Shown in pieces: positions 42,701-57,700 of a stretch of DNA of 64,000 nucleotides. The notes below the pieces were generated by a model that had not been told where the DNA came from, ran no database searches, and worked only from the letters and a program-made list of their open reading frames with translations. Within the stretch, counting starts at the first letter, position 1, and every line of letters starts with the position of its first letter. The DNA is taken from the NCBI GenBank assembly GCA_947172415.1, contig OX359196.1, positions 4,094,501 to 4,158,500 of the forward strand, read 5' to 3'. This stretch comes from Chondrosia reniformis (lineage: Eukaryota; Porifera; Demospongiae; Chondrillida; Chondrillidae). A program made the position numbers and the translations under genes.

Positions 42701-45700
42701 GGTATCACTGTACTAACTCAATCAATTAGTAACTTTGCTGATTTTGTGCGTTGCTATGTCAAAAAAGTAAATTGCAGTGGTTCATGTATCTTTCAATTAT
42801 TAAGTAGCAATGGCAGACTCTTGTCAAGGAAGGAGTTAATAAACATCAAAGCTACCATATCTCTTAATGGAAATATAAAACCAGAAATATATAATGGACA
42901 TCTTCTAAACTGTAGTTTGCTAACTACTGAAGGATATATTTATGCAGATGTATCATTGTTGAAGAAGGTTATTCATGTAGTAGACTGGGAAGATGCTATT
43001 TCATCTCCCCCATATCATATATGTCTGTGTCGTCACAACCAACAGATAAAAATAAACCAATGGAACTGTAATGAAAAAAGCCAAGCCATTCAGTATCCTG
43101 GACAGAAACTCCTTTTGTATGTAAGTATAGTTGGAGATCTAGGACACATTTTAAAACAGAAAGTGAACATTGCAGTAAAAGGAAGTGAGTCATCCAACGT
43201 AACATTTATTACTGGTTCCTGCACTAAATTAGAAGGTTTTGATACACCAAATAATGAAATTGATAGCTATCAGGTAGAGCTTAGTGCAGAAGAAAAAGGA
43301 ATATTTCAAACTTATAAAATAAGGCATCTGGTAATGGTAAATGTTTCTGCTTGTCCACCAGGATTCTCATTGTCTAAATATGGCTATAATCAAACAAGCA
43401 AACATTGCATCTGCATGCCACATTTGTCAAACTACATCAAATGTACAATTACCAACTTTGGTGTACATTATCAAGCTCACCTGCCCCATTACTGGATCCA
43501 AATTGACAAGGAAACGGTACTTTACAGTGATTATTGTCTCACCGTTTATTGTAACGACATCCTTTTTGAGAAAGGCATTACTCTTGAATCCTCAAATCAA
43601 CAATCTGAAGTGCAGTGTAGCAATGGTAGGGTTGGCAAACTTTGTGGTAGTTGCCCAAAGGGGTACAGTACCACTTTCGGGAGCTCTGCTTGTCGAAAGT
43701 GCCAGGGTCCATGGTATTTGCTAGCTATTATCTTGGGATTTGTTGGCTTGTTGTTAGTGGTGATTCTGTTTCTTCTTAATTTGACTGTTTTGCAAGGAAC
43801 CATTCTTGGTGTCAGTTTCTATGCAAACATCACATATTTGTACAGTGACTATTTTGAGCAATATGGAGGACCATTTCTATACGCAATCCTGTCCTGGCTA
43901 AACTTTGGAGTTGGCTTTGAACTGTGCTTCTTTGATGGCATGGATGAGTTTACTAAGGCAATCCTTCAATTTGTTTTCCCAACTTACCTCTTTGTTATAT
44001 TGCTAGTCATTATCATTGGTGCACACAAATATAACTGGAAGATCTTTCGTGTGCCTTTTATTGCTAAGAGAGCTGTTCCTGTGTTAGCTACCATGATGTT
44101 GTTGACATACAGCAATATTGCAGGAGCTGTCATTATTCCTCTAAGATTTTCCACCATCTACTCAACCAACGGTGAGACTACAACTGTTTGGCTTCAACAA
44201 GGAGACATACCATACTTTCAAGGAAAGCATCTTGTTTTAGTAATTCTCTCATTAGCATTCACACTCTTTTATCTCTTTCCTCTTACATTTATTTTACTCT
44301 TTGGTGATATACTCAGACGATACACCAGGAAGCTTTGGTTTAGTCACTTTCTTGATGTATTCTATGGAGCATTTAAGAAGGGGTTTGGCTTTTGGCTTGG
44401 AGTTAGATTACTTTTGAGAATTATTATACTAATTTTGAAAATAAAGACATCAATGAATGCTTTCACCAACATAATATTTCACATTTTAAGTATCTGCATG
44501 GCATTTGAGTTAATTGCAAAGCCATTTATAGTTCACAAAAGATGTGATTACTGTCAAAAGAACAAATCCCCCCTAGTTTTACGTCTAAGAAAAGGTTTTC
44601 ACACACAAATACATCCCAACATGATGGATCCACTATTGCTGTTTACTGCTATTGTATTTACTTATGCAGCTCTTCAGGATGGAAAAATGTTATTACGTAA
44701 TTTTAATACCAAATTTAGCTTTCTAGTGTATTTGTCACTTGTATTACTTCTATTGCTTTTTCATGGGTGTAAATACTTTCCACTACCTACAATCATTTCT
44801 CAAAAGTCACGTGCCTTTGGAAGTGCATTGCAGAAGAGATTTTTTCAAAAGAAAATCCAAGAACAGCCTCATGTAGGGATTAATGTAGCTTTAGCAGATG
44901 CTTTGGCAGAGTTCCCCTTCTATGAAGTGACTCATTTGCAATTGTTACAAGAGAGTGATCAGGAAGAAGAAACATTTTCCTCAGAAAATACTGATTATTT
45001 TACAAGTAGTACTGCTTCTAATTATTGAACTATTGATTGACTAACATTATGCATTAAATAGTGGATATAACACACATAACAAGTTTATTCAGCTATGCAT
45101 ACCTAAAAAGTGTGCATACAATATATGCCGAGTTGCTGACATTATATCTATGTACTATGCATGATGATTTATATTTTTTGATTGATGGTGGCAGGAGTGC
45201 ATTTTATGGTGTCCACCTATTACAGTGCAGTTACTAAAATTTGCAATATTTAATATTTAACTCGATTGTAATTGCCCCAGCAGTCAGAGCATTTTGTAAT
45301 TTACACTGTGTAATACTTGATTGTAGTTGTAGTAGTAGTACATACGTATATGTACATACACGTATGTGTACGTACGTAGTTGTATAGTTGTGGTTAAAAT
45401 GTAATAAATTTTCCTCCAAACTCCGTGCAATGCCTCATAGTTACACGCTATCAGTAGCCATTAGGTAGGCAGGAGTAGTCATGGAATCGTGAAATTTAAA
45501 AGTATGGTATTATAAAAGAATCCAACAAAGTGCTCTTGTTCTACGAAGATAAACCGATATCGTACTTGAAAATAACACTCCAATTCTTTGTGAAGCCATC
45601 ATAAGTAGGACATGCATCCTAGTGAATATACTAAAGGCTGGGGCTCTTGTACACACATACACACTAGGACATGAAAGGATGAAGTCTTGATGTATACATA

Positions 45701-48700
45701 ATAAAACAACAACCATTACATCATCATATAAAAATGGAGGGGAGGTAACAGTCTGGGCTATGCGAGACTATTCAAGGGCCTGTTCTCCTTCAGAAGTGAT
45801 GTTTGCATTGAAATGCGTTGGCAAAGTAAGTAAAATGGTTATAAGTAAGCTAAAAATATCACACAACCAATTCAAATAACAAGGGAGTCTAATATCCTAA
45901 GTTTTTTCTTTTGGGGGTTAAAAACTTTAAATACCCGGGACAAAGTAGCCTTTCATTAGGGACACAGCATACGTATATTTCCAGGACGGTCCCGAGCAAT
46001 CTGGGACAGTTGGCAACACTGTTACTAACTGTGACCCCTTAAAAGATTGGTCCTTTGCATATGGAATTAAGAAAGAAATATAGGGCCTACATTACATTAC
46101 ACGTGGTGGTAATAACTACTGATTGTGCATGAGGTATAGGAAATACATAATAATAATTCACAGCTACATACAGTTAACAAATAAGTACACATATAGAAAT
46201 GTATGAACTTACTTCAAGATAGCTTTCATTCATTCTGTCAGTCTGTACTTTGGAGTACTTCAGTTTACTTAAGATCATAACCTTCCTTCTTATCTACAGC
46301 ATGAATGGTAAATGTGCAAGTCAAATAAAGCTATCCAATGGGAGGGAGGTAAGTATGTAAATACATAGACATTTTTTCATGGACACCTACACATTAACAA
46401 ATTTCATCAATACAAGATATTAATCTATACCAGCATTTAAAAACAAGGTACTGTATAATTTGGATATGGGCTGTGATTATGCAACAGCTATAGAGACAAA
46501 AACTAGGTACAGTATCTAAAGTTGCTGTACAAGTTCAAAATTCTGTACATACTGTACCTAAATTATTGAATAACCTGGGAAAATGAAACTGCAATTTTCA
46601 AATCAGCTAACATCATTGAGAATAAAAATGGAGAAGTGGCCATAGATAATCATACTATCGATAGTGGCTCTAACTACCATTGCCATGACTACCACAGTTA
46701 TGTTCAATTAATATCCCTCTTCTTATAATGAAACCCGATTCATTTTCATTGTAAAATGGCAATTCAGAATTTCAGTTTGAGCTTCTAGTCTTTAACTTTA
46801 TTATTTTCACAAATAGTAGCACAATTTCATGGAATCCATAGCTAAATCATAAAAGTCTTTGAACTGCTCAAAAGACATACATTCATATAGTATGTTTGCC
46901 TGATTAGAGGCTAAACTGTAGATTTTAAAATGATAAGCACAAAACAAGAAAAGAAAGAAATTCCAGTAAGTTATTTTAGTCCTTTGATTGTAAAGGTTGT
47001 AGAAAACAAATGGACAATTGTTTCTATATAATACTCAAGATTGTATCTAGACACAATTGTTAATACTATCTTAGCAGTAAACACATAGAAGGTCACACGT
47101 TTTGAACTCACATTCTGCAAATCAGCATTCACTTGCTCAGCACTTAAACAGACTTGAAATAGGCTACAAGGCACGTCACCCTCTGCATCATTCTGTATTC
47201 TTGGTGGCAGTGGGTCAAATAGGTTCAAGATCTTCAATGTGGATAAACGAACCTAACAAATACAAAATATACATCTGATTGCAAATACGTATGTAAGTCA
47301 GGTAAACAGTAAAACACAGTGTCTGAAAACGTTTAATAGTCCATGGATGGCATCAGCATCTCGTACCCTCAAGTGTTCTCTAATTATTTCTTGATTGAAA
47401 CAGTTTATTATCAAGTATTACTTACACTGAGGTGCACTTTATTTGGTGTAAATACGGAACTTCATTTCTTTGGGAAAGAGCCTGTATTCTATATATACTT
47501 ATAAAGTCATATAACGCTAGTACTGTATACTGAGGCCATTAATTTGCATGTACGTACGTACTACAGTATAATACTCTCCATCAATTATGACTTGAGAGCC
47601 ACAGAAGGTTGGTATCTTCATTCAGGCCACTCATACGCATCCTTAATCATTCTATCACCTAATTATTGTTTAAAAGACTATGCCTAACTTGCAAACAAAC
47701 ACTTACTTAAAAGAAATAAACGAAATTTGAAAGCACATTTTATTACAGAAAGACGGTTACATGAATATCATATTTCTTGTGAAGATGCAATTGTACACAA
47801 AATAGGTAAGTATTCACAACGACATACCATGCTATAGGGAGAGACTAGATTCTCTTTCAACAATGGTAATATTTCTCCAAGCTTGTCACATACAGCAGCA
47901 CTACAAGCCTTCAAGAAACTGTACAATCCAGTCAGGAGTGATACATTTTGTGCGTAATCCCTTTAAAATGAGATAAAATACAACAGTGTGTTATTTTGGC
48001 CTATAGTGTACATTATGGTGTTTTAATAGGATTTAAGCACTCCGGTATACACAACATTTATCAGTACCTTTTAAATACAAAACATTCCTTAGAAAAATAG
48101 AAGATGTATCATTGAAAGGAAAACTTACTGCATCAACTTGACTACACTTGCAAAAGACAAGGCTTCCAGTAGCTTCATAGGATCCTTTATAACCAGACTG
48201 CCAGCATGGAGAGCATACCCGAGTAGAAATAGTACATCTGGTTTTAGTTCTACATCTGTCGATCCACTGTCAATTGCACACTGAAATAAACACTGTAACA
48301 GGCTAACTGTTACTGTTTCACTCTTTGAAGGGCTATACAGACATAAACATGTAAAAATGAATATATAAATACTCAGTAAACCTTGTCCATCCATTCACTA
48401 CATTTTGTCACTCTATCATAATTGTCTACAATGATGTGTCTTGTATTACACATTTGGTATGTACAATTCAGTTAATTGTTTAGATATGTACATTCAGCAA
48501 AGGAGTTTAGTAACATAGCATAGGCTATAAATTAATGAGACTAAAACATTGTCCTTGTATGCATGGGTACTTTACACCATATGTAAAAATGGCATTTTAT
48601 CTTAACCTATTGATAAGTGTATTGGTGTACTGATCTATCATTGGATAACGTAAGTTTGCTACATACAGTACGTAGTTTCCTAGCAACAGACCATTTACAA

Positions 48701-51700
48701 CACAACAAAATTCAAAGGGAAAACTATATGAATATATTGAGGAAGTAAAGCACAAAGTCCTGACCTTACTATACACACTGGCAGACAGATAACAGAGCAC
48801 CAGAGCTTGTGCAACTGTTCTGCAGTCCACTGGGGTGAGCTTGTATGGCTGATAGCATGACTGAGAGTTTCAAAAACCAAATCTACCATGCTGAGTGAAG
48901 TGCTATGACTTTTACTCTTCTGTTCCTCGAAACAAAAATCTTCAGACAATGCTCTAGAAGTACAGGAACTACAGAAAGAGCTCCATGTGTTGCTTGCACA
49001 CAGCACCATTTCAGAAGCAAAGAGTAAAACTACATCTTCACTGTCTGATCTAGAAGATCTTAGGCAAGCATCCAAGTATGAAGGAATAGTGGGGAGCACT
49101 ACCTACATACATATAAGTGTACATATAAGGCAATAAAATGAATACACCAGAGACACACAATAGAGGGTTACACAAGAAGACCTTGCCAAGATACACCATA
49201 TAATACAGTACTTATAATGTATATGCTGTTTTCCAAGTACACCTGCGCTTACTGTATTAAATCCTTCCCATTGAAGAAGCTGACGAGTGAAGTCTAAAAC
49301 AATCATTGGACAATCAGTCTTTAAAAAGACCTGAAATGATTTAACGCACAAACAATATAATATGTACGTTAGAGTTTAACACTAAAATACTGTATAATGC
49401 ATGGGGTTAATGCATCCATAACATAAAATTATCTTTTATTGCTGAAACTGATGTTGCTCAAACCTTTTTAATTAGTGTTTTACAATCCTTTACTGAAAGA
49501 GGGACAATATCCATAAAGGATGCACACAGTTGACACAGTGTGTTTTCAAGGTCATTGGGGAAATCTGTCTCACTTAGCACCTTTTCCAGGAACTACGTAG
49601 ATAGAGAAGAGTGGGGCTAAAATTTGTGTAATTTACACAACCTTCATAATCACAGAAACTCTACAGTCAAAAATTCTCTGTGACTGGGAAGAATGGCCAA
49701 GCAGTCATAGAAAATCTAGAGCAACCATGCAAACACAGCCTAGTGCACCTCTGTGGGACTGCACCTTCAGCTTTGTACACTGATACTCTGGGCTAAGATA
49801 TGTACTGTAAAACGTTCTAAAAAGTACTAAAATGGCACTTCTCCCTTCTCCAACGAGCTTTTCAAATTGTACCATAGTTCAAGCGTACGTATATTGAAGT
49901 ATATGCACCTAATTAACTTCAGTAGTTATCAATGGGCAATCAACACTAAAATCATTGCAAGAGCTCAGTTGACTGGAAACTGGCTAATGACAATCATGAA
50001 GCTTGAGTACAGGATCAACTTTGTGTTACCAGTTTTCTCAAACACTCTGTTTACTACTCTAATGTCCATATACAAGTATATTATAGATGTATAAAACAAA
50101 CAACACAAGTTTAAAGTCTTACAGAATATAGCTGCTGTCTATTAAATAGCCGAGACCCATTTCTCCATGAGACCCAGACTCCTGAAAAGTGAAGGATGCT
50201 TCTGAGTTGAGCTGCCACTCCTTCATCACAACGGTGACTGCCCCAATGATCTAGGACAAGTTCACCAGATATCTACAAATATAAATGAAGAATTGATTTA
50301 AACATAACATGGCTTCTGGGGGGACAACAACATAGTTTGTGTATATGTGCATTTAAAACCATGGAATTATTAGAGAGGAAAGAGAGAAGTTGAGGAGTTC
50401 TAAAAACCTAAATCTTACCAATAATTTATTCCAAACTACTTCAGAGTGCTCCCTTCTTGTGTACTCTGCCATTGACTGCATCATGACCTCTATGCATTTA
50501 AATACCTGTGTGGCACAAACAAGAATGCACCATAAACTATGAATACGTACGTACATGTACATACGTACGTAAGACTACTATATTATTAAACACAAACAAT
50601 ATTGCCTATATACATATATATGCATCTTTATTTAGGCATACATATAAAGAGTGTACTAAATGCCAGTTGGTAAAAGAGTGCCTTAAGTTTGTACATACTT
50701 CTGGTGAAAACTGCACAGGAGCAAAATATGCATTTGATTTGTCAACACAAACTGGCCCCAGTCGCGAGAACACTAATAACAAGATACTTCCAGTACAAGA
50801 ATGAAAGTGTTTCTGTACTCCTTTACACATCTCAAAAAGCAGCAAGCCAACACCTTCAACCAACTACAGACAACAATAAACAATCAAAACAATGCTTGTA
50901 GCAGGAAGATACGTAAGTAAATATCAACAACATGTACTGTACATTAAAAGTGAAGATGTGGCACACACATGCATATGGCCTGTTGTCAGATGTATAGCAT
51001 ATAGTACATGTAGGCATTAAAGGACAGCTATGAATAGGCTCCCTTGAAAAGGGGGGAAATACAGAGGAACTCATCTACAAGAAAAGACATAACAGTGACA
51101 GAGTTATGCTTAATAATGGTAGAGTTTTAATACAAAGTGATAGATCTAGAGTTTTTGCCAAATGAACAACTATGTATGTTAGCTCCATCTATGGCTCCTG
51201 GAATGTAGCCTTCTCTGACAAAGTCTATCATCATATCTTTTCATGTTTTTCTATTGGATAATGACTTGTATACCCATGGACATGCATTTGAATATTTTTA
51301 GTCAAAATGTATTTTTTATGCAAAATGAATGAAAAAGTGAGTCAATGGCAATTTTACTACTGACCTCTTTGTCTTCAATGACTGCTTCAAATATTAAATC
51401 AAAAAGATTTGGCAAGTTTCGAACCTGTGAATAAATAAAGAAAAAAGACAAAAATGTAAAAAAGATATTTTACTTAGGTATATATATTAATGTACACAGC
51501 AACTGTAAATAGCTTGAAATAACCCCTGACATGACTTTAAAACACAATAATTACCAACAAGAACGCCCATAAAGATCACTCAACACTCTGAGGATACTGG
51601 TCCAGTCTGTCCAGTTACGTAAGAAGCAGCAGTAGTTAGCCCTCTGACCCCACAATCTAATTCCTGTCAGTGAGTTACCTAAGGAGACAATTTCATCACT

Positions 51701-54700
51701 GCCATCATCTGAGAGTACAACAGATCATTCCCATGCAGCTTCTCTTACAACGCAAGTAGTGGAGGCGTCAAACAGAGTTGAGAAACCAGAGGCCTTTTGG
51801 GGCATGAAGCAACTCTACCACTGCCAGATGATGTGAAAAGAAGTACAGTAAAGCCTTACGACTGAATGGATGGATCAATTCAAAAGAATATTTGCATTTT
51901 GCTTTTATTACTGGATTCGTAAACTCTCGAATATTTTTGATTTTTTTTGTCATAGAACTTGCATACTTTACCTTGCTTAGATGGTTCCTTCTTTGATATA
52001 CTAATAGTGGCAATGGAGAAGAACCAAAGGAGAGCAGTAGTACTCCCATGGAATCTAACAGTGAGTCTAAACCAGAAACCAGAAACCAGAAAATACAATT
52101 GCCTCAGTCTATTTCCAACTGTATAAACACTGGCCCAAATAAGTGGGAGAACAAACAATATTTCCTTACTACAGTCAACATTTTAATAGTCATTGGAGTG
52201 TTATCCAAAAGGAGTGTGGAAATATGAGTGGAAGGGAAGTGATAAGTACTTGATTGTGCAAGGTCAGGTGTACTGAATATTTTATCCCTAAAAATTTGAA
52301 AAGATTATTGCTCTTCGCTAGATACAGGTTCTCCAAAAAAATGGAACACATTTTTAAGAGGCTCTGGATATTAAATGTATGTATATATTACAATTGTACT
52401 GACCCGTGTCTTATCTGTGAAGAAAGGGGAGACAAGACACCACAGAGATCATATGGTCTGACCAAGACACACATCTAATGGTTAACTGCAGAGCATTGTT
52501 CAAGATCAACAGAGAAAATGCAGCACAGATCCTTTTGGTAGCTTTACATGTGTTCAATATGTTATATACGTACTTGCTATGTATATGCGAACTGTCTTTC
52601 TCTTTGTTGACCATTTCTTATTTTTAATTAAAGGTTTGATGATTCGATGTGCCAAAAAGAAGTATACAATGCACATGCAAATATGTAACGTACTGTAGAT
52701 GCAAATGGGTGTCCAATCCCCATTGACAAATCTCTACCTGTGGCTGGACAAGTTCTACCCAGCTATACCAGGCCATGAAAATGAAGCCTTGTATCCCTGA
52801 TCCTCTAAGAGTTTTAATAGCTGTGTAGCTGTGGTTTCGTCATCTTCTCCCATGCCATCTTCTATAAGTGTTCCTATATGACTCCAGTTAATTTGAATGG
52901 CCTTCCAGATCCCGGGAGACAACAAATAGTACCATGTGCCTTATATTTTTGAATTGCTTTCCAAACTGTCTTAAACCCCAATTCCCAATTGTTCTCTAAT
53001 TGCCGAGCAGCGAGCGTGAGCAAGCGAAGCGAGGCTAATGAACGGGTTCTATTCGAGATTTTCGTATGTATATATATATACGTACGTATATACGTACAGT
53101 ACAAGTTACAATAATACTAAGGTAATCTAATCTAATCTAATCTAATCTAATCTAATATAATATAATATAATATAATATAAATAAATAAATTATATAAATA
53201 ATAAAATAATTCATATGGCTCCAAGAAAGGACCTAGAAACAAAGTGTACAGGGCTAATTATTAGGTTTCAATGATTTTGAAACTCACCTGAAAGCAGTGA
53301 AACCTTAAATAGTCTTGAAACTCGAAATCGTAAGTTTCAAACGATTTGAAACTGTAAAGAACTCTTTTCAAATGCCGTATTTGCTTGTGAAACTTTTAAA
53401 AGTGATTGCACAATTTGAATTCAAACGAAAATGGACGTCCTTGAAGCGCTTGGAGCTATTAAGTTACTATGACAAGACATCTGCATACGTATGCGGCATT
53501 ACAGGCTGTAATCTTCGCTTACTGTCACGAGGAAAAGTTGCATTCTGATGTGTTACGGTTAAAGTGACTTTTCATACAATTCTAGACAGGTAAGTTTTCA
53601 ATAATTAAGTTAATCAGTAAACTACCATACATAGTAGGGTTTAGACATATAGTTTGCAAATAATAATGACCATGGAACACATGTCATCAGAAGAATCTGA
53701 TGTAGAAGATGGCAACCACAGCTTCAAAGTCAGATGTCTTCCATGGCTAAAAAAGAAATATGTGAAAGCATTAAAGAGCATTGATGATGTGGCCTTCAGC
53801 AAGATGACAACAACTTCTAGAAAGCGAAGACTTCCAAGAAAGCCAGGAGCTGCTAGTTTCAGACCAACCTATTGAGAATGTACCAAAATGGTGTATAAAG
53901 GAATTCGAACTAATCCTATTGCAACATCAACGCCTAATAGTAGCTCTAGATTTGAGGAGGATGAAATTGATAACATAAGCAGTCTAATTTAGTAAGGATT
54001 GAACTCATTAGTTGTCATATACATTTATCTTCACTTTACATTTATCTTACACAGAGTTACCAGCACTACCTCAGGAGAATGGGCTACAACCTTTAGCCGT
54101 TACAGAGCGGGATGTGGCCCAAGCTATTAGATCCTTTCCCAAGGGTAGCATCTGAAGGACTTGATCAGCAACACTGTGGGCTTTGGGGGGAAGAAATTGC
54201 AAACAGCACTCACTTCCTTCACCAACCTTGTGCTATCTGGGAATACACCTACACAAGTACGGCCCCCTTTTTTGGAGCATCCCTGACAGCATTGAACAAG
54301 AAGGATGGCGGTGTGCGGCCCATCGCTGTTGGCTGTACTCTTCGACGCCTGGTGGCAAAAGTGGCAAGTAGAGCTGTCTTGGATCAGATTGGTTCTTTAC
54401 TAGCACCACTCCAAATAGGTTTTCCATGGAACATCTATGGGAGCAGAAGCGGCTGCCCACTCCACTAGGGCCTACCTCAACCTCCTCCCCACTGACCATG
54501 TCCTCCTCAAGCTCGATTTCAGAAACGCCTTCAACAGCGTTAGAAGGGATAAAATGTTGGAGGCGGTGAAGGAGACCATACCGGAGCTCTATGCCTTTGT
54601 CTTCTCCTGTTACTCCTCGCCATCTACCCTTCTCTTCCACAAGACTACCCTGCAATCTGCAGAGGGAGTCCAGCAGGGCGACCCGCTGGGACCCCTCCTT

Positions 54701-57700
54701 TTTTGCCTGACCATCAACCCCCTCATTGCAAACTTGAAATCGGAATTCAGGGTTTTCTACCTTGATGATGGCACAGTTGGTGGAGCCGAGGGAGAGGCTC
54801 TACAAGACCTTCAGTACATTGAATGCTCACTTGGGTCTACACCTCAACCGTGCCAAGACAGAGCTTATTTGGGAGGACTCGGCAGGTAGCCTCTTGCTGC
54901 AAGTAGCCCCAGTACCAGGCCTGTGTAAGGTAAAGCCTGAAGATACCTTCCTACTTGGTTCCCCCATTGGTCAGTTGACATCAATCAATTTGGCCATCTC
55001 TAGCCGCTTACATGCCCTGAAGACCATGGGATCCACTGGATTCTCCCAGACAGAGTAACAGAGGCTCCTCCCCCCCTCCTCCATGTGGTCTGCAATGAGT
55101 GGAAGCGCAGACACCAGCAACCACCACCCTCCACCCAAATGAAGCAAAAGCAGAAAGCCTGGGACAAACCTCACATAGAAGCAACGCAGCAGGAGCTTTT
55201 GAACTCGGCGACAGACCCCAGGGCACAAGCCAGACTTCTGGCAGCTCAGTGTAGGGAGTCTGGAGCGTGGTGAATGCACTGCCGTTGCCATCCCTGGGGC
55301 TTCGTGTGGATGACGAAGTCGTGCGCATTGCTGTTGGTCTCCGCCTCGGAGTGCCCCTCTGCCATCCCCACCTATGTAGACAATGCGGAGGGAGTATGGA
55401 TGAACTTGCCACACATGGCCTCAGTTGCAGGATGAGTGCAGGGCGCCTTTCACGACATACAGCAATTAATGCCATTGTCAAGACATCCCTGGCCAGAGCA
55501 CAGATCCAATCCTTGCTTGAGCCCCTCGGCCTCAGCCGGCTGGATGGTAAGCATCCAGATGGTGTCACTGTCACTCCTTGGGACGTCACCTGCCCGGAAA
55601 CCTACGCAGCCTCCCACGTGGCAGTGGCAACGAGGGAGGCAGGGGCAGTAGCTACCACAGCTGAGATGAAGAAGACCATCAAATATGTAGAGCTGGCTAG
55701 GACCCACCATGTGGCCCCTCTGGCAGTCAAGACATCTGGTGTGTTTGGCCAGGGGGCCTGCGATTTTCTCACAGAATTGGGCAGACGCCTGATCTGGGTC
55801 ACTGGAGATCCACTCTCCCGAAGCTACTTGACACAACAAATTTCAGTGGCCATGCAAAGAGGCAATGCTGCCTCTGTGCTGGGCACCTTTGAACAATGTA
55901 CCGTTAATGACAATTAATCTTATTATATTTATATTTTGTTTATTTAATTTATTGACAGTTTGGTTTGTTTTTCTTTCAGTTTTGTAATTACAATTTTAGG
56001 CTTCAATGACTTTTCTGCCCTTAAATTTACTTGAAATCTTACATTTCAATGACATTTCCCGTCCTTTTGATAGCATGAAACCTCTCTCAGAATAAGTTTC
56101 AATGGTTTTTCCAAATCTTGAAACTCAAAAACTGGGCGCATTATAAATTTGAAACTTATACTCCATGAAACCTGGCGTATCAAGGGGTATGAAGTTATTT
56201 CGCCCTGGGATGGGCATAGTATCATAAAGTTTAGGGTATAAAACTCATTATATATATATTTCCGTACCTTGTGCAAGTTTTCGCTTCAATTGCATAAAAA
56301 AACATTCTATTCAAGATTTGACAATTGTGTAAGCCAATTCGATCTAGCAGCTGAAGACAATTGCGTAAGCCAAGTCAATTGATTTTCCATTGTCCATTGT
56401 TCCGGTGTTTGTTCATCTAATATCTTGCTCATCACTTCTTGCTTTACTTGCCTTAATAAGGTTTCTGCATGGTTAAGAAGCGAGGCATGTGTTTGCGTAT
56501 TGCGTATGCCTAGTATACTTGAAAAACACCTTCGATCTTAATTGCCGAGCGGCGAGCGTGAGCAAGCGAAGTGAGGCCAATGAACGCGTTCTATTTGAGA
56601 TTTTCCTATTGATATATATATATATATGTGTTCGCACCTTGCGCAAGCTACATTCTAAGACAGTCAATCAGATAAATAATATATCCCTTGCAACACAGAT
56701 CACATCTAATGTTACCATTGGTAAAGTACATGGTCATACACACCTTTCTAAGTAAGAATGCAAAGCTCTCTGTAGCAAACTGTCGAATATGAGCACGTTG
56801 ATGGGATCCCAGAAGAGACCTGTACAGCCTAAAGAAAAATACAACACCCTACTATATACGTACTATATACATATGTAGTACATGTACACACTCAGTAAGC
56901 TAAACATAGTGAAAAATTCTAAACAATTTTGATTTATCTTTGCAAAGGTTCATCTTTCGACTTTGGGAGCGTCTAGAAGATAATTTCGACGCAGTTAGAA
57001 GAAACCCTTAATTTTGATTTATATTGGTTACAAAATTAGAACTACTGTACCAGCATACACAATTAGCACCAAGATCTGTGGTAAATTGGTAATTATAATG
57101 ATATATTTTGCAATTGCTTCAAATCTGCAAAGCAATTGTTCCATTATTAAATGTATGCATGTATAATAATATTAATCTTGATGCCTACCCAAATACTTCC
57201 TCAATGTCTCTGATCATTGACCTCCACATGTACTTGATCATGTATGCCAAACAAGTGAATATTTGCTGCACAAGTGATCAATAAGTACACATAGCACATA
57301 CAGCCCTTGTTATCAAGAATTTCTTTTGTGAGTCCTTGTGTATCTCACTTATGGCTCTGGAGCTCCATAGAAACATGTATTGTGACACAATAAATTAGAC
57401 TTAGATTAAAAAGAAGATAAAGATTCCCAGGGTCACTGATGAAGGGTGGAATTCCCAGAAACAGCTGTCTGGCCAATGGAGAAGTAGAAGGAGAAAACTC
57501 TTGTATCCTCATCCAAAGCTCTCACTAGACTTAGTTCCCTATAGGCCTTTACTCTAAAGTACGTAGATGTAGCATGTTCAATAATGGTTTGGTAAATTAT
57601 TCATGCAATATTCAGATTGGTATAGGGTATGTTGAGGAGGAAAGAGTACATTTATATACTTAACACGTAGATTATAGTGATATCTTTAACTGTATACAAT

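Larger units (their letters stand above)
53262..56165. mobile_element. composite DNA element with TTGAAAC subterminal repeats
   Basis: Both ends are packed with TTTCAA / TTGAAACT units in both orientations: at least six in 53266-53395 and at least seven in 55998-56165, a spacing typical of transposase-binding subterminal repeats. Between them lie a small open frame and a 5'-truncated RLE retroelement inserted near 54056. No recognisable transposase remains. Exact ends are uncertain. Confidence 0.5.

Noticed and set aside
45789..45830. Possible hammerhead downstream of receptor gene B
   Set aside because: The CUGANGA core is not present on either strand and helices do not pair.
56325..56490. 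Open minus-strand frame of about 55 codons between transposon pieces
   Set aside because: Reads plausibly as protein but matches nothing I know, has no start or splice context, and does not fit UTP20 phase.
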